Source: Oehlia diaphana
Lineage: Eukaryota; Glomeromycota; Glomeromycetes; Glomerales; Glomeraceae
Length of the DNA: 17,271 nt
Reading direction: 5' to 3'
Assembly: GCA_003833135.1 (NCBI GenBank)
Contig: QZLH01000616.1
Location: 1 to 17,271, forward strand
Numbering within the stretch: position 1 is the stretch's first letter; the number at the start of each line of letters is the position of its first letter. Of the stretch, positions 1-9,700 are shown piece after piece. The notes under the pieces are model-generated. The model did not search any database. It was given only the letters and a program-made list of their open reading frames with translations, and was not told where the DNA came from. A program made the position numbers and the translations under genes.

Positions 1-60
1 TCAACTACATTTCATTCTGCTACAAATGCTCCACTATTTATAATTATTTTACTCTAATTA

Positions 61-210
61 ATTAATGTTAAATATATCTAACATATTGCATATATTAAAC
101 ATATCTAACATATTGTATATATTAAACATATTTAATATGTTGCATATGTTAAACATGTTAAACATATTAAACATTCGTAACATTTGTAACATTTGTAACA
201 TTTGAAACAT
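61..210. repeat. AT-rich tandem repeats, 27-bp and 9-bp units
   Basis: Seen directly: a 27-base unit of the form atatctaacat...attaaac starts at 74, 101 and 128, with a shortened fourth copy at 155-172. It is followed by a 9-base unit gtaacattt at 177, 186 and 195 and a variant ending at 210. Several copies are internally near-palindromic (aacat/atgtt). This looks like minisatellite DNA in the leader of the kinase gene. No function can be read from it. Confidence 0.8.
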
Positions 211-244
211 AGATCAACAATCCCGTGATTAAATCGAATTCTGG

Positions 245-263
245 TCACGTGATCGATCGATCG
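245..263. promoter_or_regulatory. TCACGTGA palindrome followed by GATC repeats
   Basis: TCACGTGA occupies 245-252 and runs into a tcgatcgatcg string to 263. CACGTG is the core site of fungal bHLH regulators (Cbf1/Pho4 type). It lies about 410 bp upstream of the proposed start of the first kinase gene. A second CACGTG lies upstream of the other kinase gene at 12275-12280. A TATA-like stretch (tataaaaa, 273-280) follows closely. The regulatory role is inference from the motif only. Confidence 0.3.
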
Positions 264-452
264 CTACAATATTATAAAAATGTATAAATGATTTATGTTC
301 TTTCATAATATTTTATACAACAAATTTTAAAGATTTAAAATTTTTTAAAAAATTGCAGAAGTACTCAGCACCACTGGCGTGATTAGTGAAGTTGTAAGTT
401 ATTCACTTTGTTTATTTTAAAAAAAAATAAAAAATAAAAAAAGAGAGAAATT

Positions 453-554
453 ATGAAAGTTTGCACTAAATTATTCAAATTAGCCAATAGTTATCAATTT
501 CAAATCACATCTCCAAAAAATTTCGTGGATTGTTCTACAACAGATCAATTATGA
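453..554 (+). other. Short upstream ORF (33 codons) in the kinase leader
   Basis: An ATG at 453 opens a 33-codon frame ending in TGA at 552-554, about 100 bp before the proposed kinase start. The peptide has no recognisable motif. It could be a translated upstream ORF, an unrecognised alternative first exon, or chance. A GTAAGT donor-like hexamer at 394-399 leaves open a 5'-leader intron upstream of it. I would not annotate it as a protein without transcript or ribosome data. Confidence 0.2.
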
Positions 555-658
555 TCAGCAGCATTATGCGTGATGACGATTTAATGAAATATTCATGAAT
601 AAATAACGAACTTTAAATTCTTTTTTCGAAGAAAACATTTTATACATTCTCTGAAATA

Positions 659-3600
659 ATGAAACCAAATAAAGGTATATTGCAAAATAAAATTTTTTTG
701 ATGGAATATAAATATGAATAATACTTAAATTATTTATTTTTAGAAAAATTGAAAAAAGGTTTATACGGAACATGTATAGAATGTAAACAGCCAAGAAGCC
801 ATTATCAATGGTGTCAACCATGTGAACGGAAACGATGCGAAGAAAATTTTAAAAATTGGAGTGGAGATAAAAAAATTGATGAGTTCCTTCGAGATGCACA
901 ATTAAAATCTATAAGACCTCAAACTTTTCTAGAATGGATTCCTTATGACAAACTTAAAAAAATAAATATATTGGATACAAAATCAGAAAATAAGACAAGT
1001 ACAGTATATTCAGCTATATGGAAAGATGGACCAAGAATCAAGTGGGATCAACAGAACGAAAAATATGGGAGAGTTGAAACTAAAGTTACTATCATAAAGA
1101 AGGATGGGGATGATGTTGACCAAATTAAAGAAATTTTAAATGAGGTGAATTGTTAATAATTTATTTTATTTTGAATTTTCAACTCCACTTGTTAAAATAA
1201 CGGTTCTTTTTTATTATAATTATAACTATATAGCTTAAGATATATTTGAAGTGTCATACTCAAGAATATGCTCTATTAATTCAATTCTATGGAATCTCTA
1301 AACATCCTGTCAGTAATGATTATTTTATTGTAAAGCAATTTCATAAAGACGCTTCGTCATTGGCAGAGTACATTTCCCATAATTTCAATAATTTAAACTG
1401 GGAGATGAAATTGCGTTTACTACTTTGTCTTTCTGAAGATTTAAAAGCATTACACAATGCTGAATATGTTCATAGATATTATAAGCATCCATTTAGTGTA
1501 TTAGTATTTAATAATAGCTTTTGTGCAATAGAAACTTTCTTGGAATGCAAAGCTCTGCCTTTATCAAATACAGATGAAAAAGGTGGATGGTATCTTTATA
1601 AGGCACCAGAAATTTTGGTTCGCCAATCTTATACAAAAGCCAGTGATATTTATTCATTTGGAATTATTATGCATGCTATTGGAACTGAAACAATTCCTCC
1701 TCGTAATTTCGCATCACCTTTTAATCATTTTCATCAGTGTTTAACTTTTGATATTTGTTTTGGATTAAGACCACATATTCCAGATAATATACCAATAAGT
1801 TTCAAGAACTTAATGGAAAAATGTTGGAATACTGAACCAGATTTACGCCCTAATATTCATGAAGTACACAATGCTTTATTGAACTTATGGTCATCAATTT
1901 ATTATTATGACAAAAATTTAACTTCATTAAATTTAGTATATTTAGAATATCTTGCTGCAGACAATAATAAAGATTATTCTAAATCTAATTCCCAAGAAAC
2001 GATTACTAAAAAAGCAGAAAATAGCAATTTAGAACCATTAGAAACGATCACTAAAAAAGCAGAAAATAGCAATTTAGAACCATTAGAAATGATTACTAAA
2101 AAAGTAGAAAATAGCAATTTGGAACCATCAGAAATGATCAAATATATTAAAGAAAATAGTATAGTTAAAGTTTTTAGTATCGATGAATTAACAATGATGA
2201 CTCCTATTGACAATGACCAATTTTGCAAGATTTCAAAAGCTACTTTGAAAATAGAAAAAACAGATATTACAGTTGCTTGCAAAAGATTTAAAAGTACCCG
2301 ATTAGATAAAACGTTCCTTCATGAATTAAAGATGCATCATAAAATTTTATATTTTTGTTTAAGAATTCTACGTGTAATAGGCATAAGTTTAGGTAAGTTT
2401 TTTTGCTTAAGTATTTTTATTGCTTTATAACAAATTCTCATTTGTTATTTATTTACAGATGAAAATACTAAAGAATATTTGCTCATTATGCAATATGCCG
2501 ATGGTGGAAATTTACGCCAGTATCTTAAAGGTCATTTTTTAGAATTAACTTGGGATGATAAATTAAAATTTGCTTATCAAATCACTGAAGGTATTAAATA
2601 TCTTCATGATGAAGATGTTCTTCATCAAAATTTACAACCTAAAAATATATTAATACATAAAAAAGAAGTTAAGATTATGCTTGATATTGCAAAAAGTACG
2701 GAATCTGATTATTTGAACGAAATGATTCCATATGTTGATCCCAAAATTTTAGATGATCGTTCTTACGAATATGATAAGAAATCAGATATTTATAGTTTAG
2801 GAGTTCTTATGTGGGAATTATCTAGTGGTAGACCTCCCTTTATTTATAGTAAGACTGAGAAATCTTTAGAAATTCAATTAATAATAAGTAGTCATAGAGA
2901 AGAATTAATTCCTAATACCCCTAATGAATACTCGGATTTATATAAATCATGTTGGAATCCTGAACCAAGTGAAAGACCATCTATTAATCAAGTATTTAGT
3001 AAATTAGGAAAAGTGTTATATACTCAAACAAAAACAAATTTGAAGCCAGAAGAATTGATCAATTCCATTAAAAATAATTATTTAGCTATAATTATTAATA
3101 TGGATGAATTATCAAACGTCAACGGAGACACTATTTGGAAAAAAAAAAACGGTCCCTTTCCAGTTATTTGTAAAAAATACAAATTTGTTCAATTAAATGA
3201 AGCTTTCATTCATAAATTAAAGACGTATAGAAAATTCAATTTCTGTTCAAGAATTATACGTATATTTGGTATAAGTTTAGGTAAGCTCATATAATCGTAA
3301 ATATTGTATTTATGTAATGAATATTTATTTATTATTATTTTATTTGCAGATATAAATGCTAATGAATTTTTACTGATTATGCAACATGCTAATGGTGGAA
3401 ATTTACGCCAGTATCTCAAGGATCATTTTTCAAAATTAACTTGGGATGATAAAATAAAGTTAGCATATCAAATTACTGAAGGAATAAAATTTCTTCATGA
3501 TGCAGATATTATTCATCAAAATTTGCACTCTAAAAATATAGTATTACACAATAAAGAAGCTAAAATTATACTTGATATTGTAAAAAGTATAGAAACTGAT

Positions 3601-5357
3601 TATTCGAATAATTATGAAATGATTTCATATGTTGATCCTAAATTTCTAGAAAACTATTCTTATGAATTTGATAAGAAATCGGATATATATAGTTTAGGAG
3701 TTCTTATGTGGGAATTATCTAGTGGTCATCCTCCTGAATTTGTAAATATTTCAAAAAATCATATAATTAATGGTTATAGAGAAACCCGAATTTCTAATAC
3801 TCCTAAAGAATACTTTAATTTATTTGAATCATGTTGGCAATCGGAGCCAAATGCAAGACCAACAATTAATCAAATTTTCAATAAATTAGAAGTAATGAGT
3901 AAAAACTCAGGGTTAGAGGTGTTTGATTTTATTATAAAAAATAAGTTAGTTAAAGTTATTAATAAAAGTGAATTATCAGATATGAAAAATATTGATGGAG
4001 GTAATTTTGGCATTATATCAAAAGCCAAATGGATAAAGACAAATAATTATGTTATTTGTAAAAGATTAAAAAATAATGAATCAATTAATAATAAGCCGAC
4101 CGAAGCTTTTATTCATGAATTAAAAATGCATGGACGACTGAATTTTTGCCAAAGAATAATACGTATTCTAGGTATAAGTTTAGGTAAGCTTAAATTATAT
4201 ACCAACATGATATATTGACATTATTCAAATCATAATAAATGAAGATTCATTTTAAATTTATTTATAGATGAAGAAACAAAAGAATATTTACTCATAACGG
4301 AGTGTGCTGATGGTGGGAATTTACGACAGTATCTTAAACAAAAGTTTTTAGAATTAACTTGGGATGATAAAATTAAGTTAGCTTATCAAATCACTGAAGG
4401 AATAAAATTTCTTCAAGGAGAAAAAATTCTTCATCGAGATTTACACTCTGGAAATATAGTAGTACATCAAGGAGAAGCTAAAATTATTGATCTTGGTATT
4501 GCAAAAAGTATGGAAACTCAAACAAATATTCATTCAGGTGTATTTGGAGTAATTGCGTATGTTGATCCTAAACGATTAGATAATTGTTCTTATGAATACA
4601 ATGAGAAGTCTGATATTTATAGTTTAGGCGTTCTTATGTGGGAAATATCTAGCGGTAATCCTCCTTTTGCTGATGGATATATTAGTGAAAATCTTTTAAA
4701 AATTGATTTAATAGGTGGCCGTAGGGAAAAACCAGTACCTGATACACCTGACGAATACTTGAAATTATATAAATCATGTTGGGATGGTAATCCAGATGCA
4801 AGGCCAACCATTAATAGAGTATTTAGTATATTAGTTAAATTAGGAAGAGAGATGAGTATTCAAGACTTCCAAGATATCAAATGTGATGACGACGATATAC
4901 AAAGTAACTTGCAATAATAATTTTTATTAAAAAGACATTAATTATTAACGCGATAAATAATTTTTTAAATTTTATATTATAAATACTGTATTTATTGTAT
5001 AATAAATTAATTATTAGGCATTCAAGATAATAATGACAACGATACTGATGCACAAGGTAAAAAATTTTTATTTATAATAATTAAAGTTATATAAGTAGTA
5101 ATTTCCTTTTTTTAATAATAAAATTTTTACAAAATGAACTACAGAAGTAAACGTTAATGTTGAAGCAGGTAATCAATATATATGCTTTTTTGTTTTAATT
5201 TTTATAAGTTCATATTATTTATAAATTGTTTATAGTCAAATTTATAGAAGATTATATAAATGATGATTTAGACAGTAAGTTTATTCACAATAACTTATTA
5301 TTTTGAGATATAGAATAAATAATTTACTTTGTATTTTTAGTTCCCGATGACTGTTGA
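659..5357 (+). CDS. Four-domain kinase-like protein: three pseudokinase domains plus one active-looking TKL-type kinase domain
   Basis: Spliced model, 1328 codons. Exons: 659-674, 744-1144, 1234-2392, 2459-3280, 3350-4183, 4268-4903, 5018-5056, 5145-5168, 5236-5274, 5341-5357. All introns are GT-AG, 66-114 nt, and every junction keeps the frame. The ATG at 659 is the first after an in-frame TAA at 614. An N-terminal CxxC...WCxxC pair (C16, C19, C29, C32) and an FKNW motif are typical of glomeromycete kinases. Domain 1 (about 67-350) lacks a glycine loop, has HRY (219-221) for HRD and no DFG, but keeps APE (263-265). Domain 2 (about 439-715) keeps VACK (K489) but has HQN (581-583) and a damaged DFG. 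Domain 3 (about 720-985) keeps ICK (K764) and also has HQN (855-857) and a damaged DFG. Domain 4 (about 1000-1270) looks catalytic: GGNFG (1016-1020), K1037, HRD (1133-1135), N1140, DLG (1152-1154). The tail is acidic. If the intron at 4904 is retained, translation stops at 4915-4917 after 1293 residues. The kinase identity is sure; exon 1 and the tail are less so. Confidence 0.8.
1996..2130 (+). repeat. Three 45-bp (15-residue) repeats in the linker between kinase domains 1 and 2
   Basis: Three head-to-tail copies start at 1996, 2041 and 2086. Each encodes E-[TM]-ITKK-[AV]-ENSNLEP-[LS]; the first two copies are identical in protein. A partial fourth copy follows from 2131 (EMIKYIKENS) and merges into the N-lobe of domain 2. 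The segment is polar, Lys/Glu/Asn-rich and probably a flexible spacer. Near identity in DNA suggests a recent, length-variable repeat. Confidence 0.9.
2393..4903 (+). repeat. Tandemly duplicated exon-intron units of the kinase gene
   Basis: Introns 2393-2458, 3281-3349 and 4184-4267 all interrupt the same Asp codon (G|AT) just after the sequence GISL, between N-lobe and C-lobe. The exon between two such introns therefore holds the C-lobe of one domain and the N-lobe of the next. Exons 2459-3280 (822 nt) and 3350-4183 (834 nt) are clearly related, and 4268-4903 is the C-lobe half of the same unit. Long stretches are nearly identical, for example around the DKKSDIYSLGVLMWELSSG coding segments. 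The domains multiplied by duplication of one phase-1 unit. Confidence 0.85.
4904..5357 (+). other. Proposed chain of tiny 3' exons (39, 24, 39 and 17 nt) encoding an acidic tail
   Basis: After donor GTAACT at 4904 I find exons 5018-5056, 5145-5168, 5236-5274 and 5341-5357. They are bounded by attag, acag, atag and tttag acceptors and by gtaaaa, gtaatc and gtaagt donors. Every junction is phase 1, and the joined frame is open until TGA at 5355-5357. The encoded tail is Asp/Glu/Asn-rich and ends in IPDDC. The alternative is simple read-through to the TAA at 4915. Both forms could exist as splice variants. Confidence 0.6.
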
Positions 5358-6205
5358 TTATTGAATTATTTTACTTAGTAAGTTCATAATTTTTTTCAAT
5401 AATGTCATATACGTACACTTATTCTTGCTATTAAATACATTTTTACTTTTCAAAAATATTTTGTTCCAATATTTTTATATTTACAATAGTTATTATATAT
5501 GTAATCTTTAGATTCAATGTTTATATATACTCACAAATTATAAAATAAAAAATCAAGTATTTAAAATCTATTTAATCAAATTCTTCAGAGAGGTTTATTT
5601 ATACTTTCAATTTTAGAATCCCATTCATCATGAAAATTGACGTTAAAAACTGATTAACAATACGTTAAAATGAACATAAATATGTGAACTTTTTTATACA
5701 GATTAAATAAATAACATAAGACATTTGATTATTTGATGAGATTAATCAAAATAATTATTTTATTAGTATTTTATCAATTGGAATGTTTGTATATTTATTA
5801 TTTATTAACTACACTAAAATTTTTACGTATTGCATACTTTACGTCACTATCCAATTTGTACCAGTTTGATTATTCATTAAGAATGTTTACATTTTTTATA
5901 AAAATTTAAAATTTTTCCTATTTCTTTATTTTAAAAATTTTGTTATACAGAAGTAGATAATTATACGTGCATACGTTTAAATTAAATTTGTTATATATCT
6001 TATAGCTTATAGAAAGACTATATCAGAATACGGGACAAAGTTAAATTAACAATTAAAGGGATTACAGTATGCACAAATAGATGTGAAACATTGAGTTATT
6101 TTAGAAAAATCTCTTTAATTTTGATTAGCATGATAAATATATTTACCGTAATCGTATAGAAATCAATCTTCTAAAGCACAATTTTTTTAAATGGTAAAAT
6201 AAATC

Positions 6206-6252
<47 letters not shown>

Positions 6253-6740
6253 AATAAATAAATAAAATAAAAAAAAAGGTTGTTGCAAATTTGTACCCTG
6301 AGTGAAATCATATACTGTCACTAAATAAGTTGCTAAAATCAGGTGATTCACACGTATAAAAATGCCCTAGGTTAAATAACTTAATTGATTGAAAATATTT
6401 TATTATATAAATCTCAACATTTAAACAAAATCTAATAATAATAATTATTTCTTTAATGACTAAAAAAAAATTATTTAAATTACAAACCAAGAATTTTGTA
6501 AACATTTTACTACTCTAGTCCTAGTGTTTAAATAATATTTAATATTTGGATAAAATATAAAAAAAAAAATAAAATGAAGAATAATTTTTGTTAAATGCAT
6601 GACATCAAATATTACTATATCTTTTTTAAAACACAAATAATTATGTTAATTTTCATCTGTTTTAATATCTAAATATTAAATAAATAAATAAATTAATTTA
6701 TTTTATAATATACCAGTTATATTATATACACTTTACATAC
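5358..6740. other. Intergenic region between the convergent kinase genes
   Basis: About 1.4 kb of AT-rich sequence between the 3' ends of the two kinase genes. I see no coding frame with family resemblance, no RNA gene and no clear element apart from a long A run with flanking TAAA repeats. The open frames here are short and low in complexity. Confidence 0.6.
6208..6277. repeat. 43-A homopolymer followed by a TAAA microsatellite
   Basis: An uninterrupted run of A fills 6208-6250, followed by taaataaataaataaaat and a further A run ending at 6277. The structure could be a microsatellite or the tail of a retroposed copy. No retroelement coding sequence is visible on its 5' side. The exact A count is likely to be unreliable in any assembly. 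Confidence 0.85.
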
Positions 6741-9700
6741 CTAAAATAAGATATATTCATTCAAATCTTCGCTTACTAGCGTTTCACTCAATTGTACACT
6801 AGTTTGTGGATAGTTACTTTCAAATATTTCATTTAATTCTTTACTAGTAAAATTAAGTAAGCGACTTGAATAACATGATTTAGGATGAGATTGAGTAATA
6901 AGATTGTTATGCTGCCCAATTGGTGCATTTATAAATTCCATAATGTTGCTTTTTAATTCTTCACCGACTTCATAAGAATGGAAAATCCATTTTCTAATAA
7001 TATCTAAAACTTCTCCAGAAGTTGGCCTTTTTAATGGATCCTCTTTCCAACATTTTTTCATCAAATCCACATAACATTGTGGAGTATTTTCAATAATTTT
7101 AGGACGTTCACCTTTACAAATATTTAAACTAAGTTGAATATCATGTGCTCTATTATTAAATGGTGGTACTCCAGATGTAAATTCCCACATAATCATAGAA
7201 AAACTATATATATCACTAGCTGGAGTATAAGAGCTGCCTCTTAATATTTCGGGTGCCATAAATGGTATAACACCATACTTTTTCAAAAACGATTTTACAG
7301 GATGACATAATCCGAAATCATTAATATAAACTTTATCTTCATTCTCATCATCATTATGTAATAAAATATTGCCATCATGAAAATCACAATGAACAATATT
7401 TTGATTATGTATCTCATTAAGCCCAGAAATAATTTTGTGCAATATACATAATTTTTGTTTCCAATCCTTTTTGATTATTCTTGTTAAATTTTCTCTTAAA
7501 TTACCCTTGTTTGCATAATCTATTACTACCATATAATTTGAAGTATTTGGATCTTCTGTAAATCCATAAAAATTAATAATTTCAGGTGAATTTAAGCAAC
7601 TTTCATGATATTCCCACTATAAAAACAATAATAATATGTGTATAAATAAATTATAATTTAAATTAAAAAATAAATAATATACTATCATACTTCATTTAAA
7701 AATTCATCTAAATTTTCACTTAAATTTCTTTGACATTTTAAAATTACTTCTCTATCTCCATCATTATTTAACCAAATAGCTTTGAATATAGTACCAAATC
7801 CTCCTTCATTTAAATATTCAACATTTTTAAATTTATTATAAGGAATCCATTTTAATTTTTTTTCAAAAATAAATTTATCCAATATTGCATTTTCACTTTT
7901 TCCAAATCTATAAATTTAAATAATTAAAATTATATTATAATTTATATGAAATTTACACTGAATTTTAAATTAAATAATACTTACTCTAAAATTCAAATAG
8001 AAATTTAATTAAATATAAGTCTTAGTTTTGCAAATATATATAATAATCTATAATTCACAACTTACCAACTAAATAAAATTAAAGATATTTTTTAAATAAA
8101 GAATTCAGATAACAAATAAATATTATATAATATTATATAAATACTGTATATAATAAAAGAAATAACCAATAACTTACATGCTATATTATTGATGATTTTA
8201 AATATTAAGAGTTTAAATTAAATGTAAACATTATAAATATATATATAATAGAATTGAATAAATAACTTACAAGCTATATTTTTTTTTTAAAAAAAAATAA
8301 AAGATAAGAATTTTAAATATTATATAAATATAAATATGTAATAAATAAATAATTCTTATAACTTACCTCCTATTTAATTAAATAATTTTTTATATAAAGA
8401 AATTAGTTAGTTTAAATTATATGCAAATGTTATATAAATATGTAGTAATAAACGGAATTAAATAAATAACTTATAACCTACCAACTAAGAGAAATTACCA
8501 ATTTTTAAAATAAAGAATTTAGTTAATATAAATATTATATAGATATATAATAATAGTACTAAATAATATAACTTACTTCCTATATTATTTAAATTTTTAA
8601 ATAAAGAATTTAGGTTAAATTATATAATAAATATTATACAAATATGTAATAATAGAATTAAATAAATAGCTTATAACTTACCGACTGAAAGAAATTACCA
8701 ATTTTTAAATAAAGAATTTAGTTAGTTTAAATTATATGTAAATATTATATAAATATGTAACAATATAATAACAAATAACTTACAATCTAATAGTAATTAC
8801 CAAATAATTTTAAAATAAAGAATTTAATTAATGTAAATATTAGTAATAATAGAAAATATAAATAACTTACTCTCTCCTATTTTAAAGTAGTTTTTAAATA
8901 AAGAAATCAATTAATTATAATATTATGTAATATGCAGTAACAGAATTAAATACATAACTTACTTCCTACTATGTTATCAAGTATTTTTAAATTAAAGAAT
9001 TTAGTTAGTTTAAATTATATTGTAAACTTATATAGATATGTAATAATAATAGAATTATGTAAATAACTTACTTCCTATATTATTAAACATTTTAAATAAA
9101 AATTTAGTTAGTTTATATTATATGCAAATATTACATAAATATCATGTAATAACAGAATTAAATAAATAACTTGCCCCCTACATTATTAAAAATTTAATTA
9201 GTATATTATATATAATCATGAGTAAATATATAGTAATAACAGAATTAAATATATAACTTACAATCTAAAATAAATTATCAAATAATTTTTAAATAAAGAA
9301 TTTATGCAATTATTATATAAATATAATAATAGAATTAAATAATTAAATAAATAACTTACTCTCTATATTATTAAATAATTTTTAGTTACCAATGTTAATT
9401 TAATTATGTATAAATATATAATAATATAGTAATTTAAAAATAAATAACTTACGATCTATATTGTTAAGTAAAGAATTAATTTAAATTATGTAAATATTAT
9501 ATAAATATATAATAATAATAAAATTAAATAATACTGTAACTTACAAGCTATATTATTAAATAATTTTTTTAAATAAAGTATTTAATTAGTTTAAATTATA
9601 TATAATATATAAGAATAATAAAATTAAATAATACTGTAACTTACAAGCTATATTATTAAATAATTTTTTAAATAAAGTATTTAATTAGTTAAAATTATAT

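Noticed and set aside
564..821. Minus-strand open frame of 85 codons opposite the start of the first kinase gene
   Set aside because: It overlaps the real kinase exons antisense and has no family resemblance.
1974..2282. Minus-strand open frame of 102 codons with internal repeats
   Set aside because: The repeats are the antisense image of the 45-bp repeats in the kinase linker.
4617..4811. Minus-strand frame of 64 codons
   Set aside because: Antisense shadow of kinase domain 4.
6308..6505. Minus-strand frame of 65 codons in the intergenic region
   Set aside because: Low complexity, no motif, and not joinable in frame to the adjacent kinase gene by evident splice sites.
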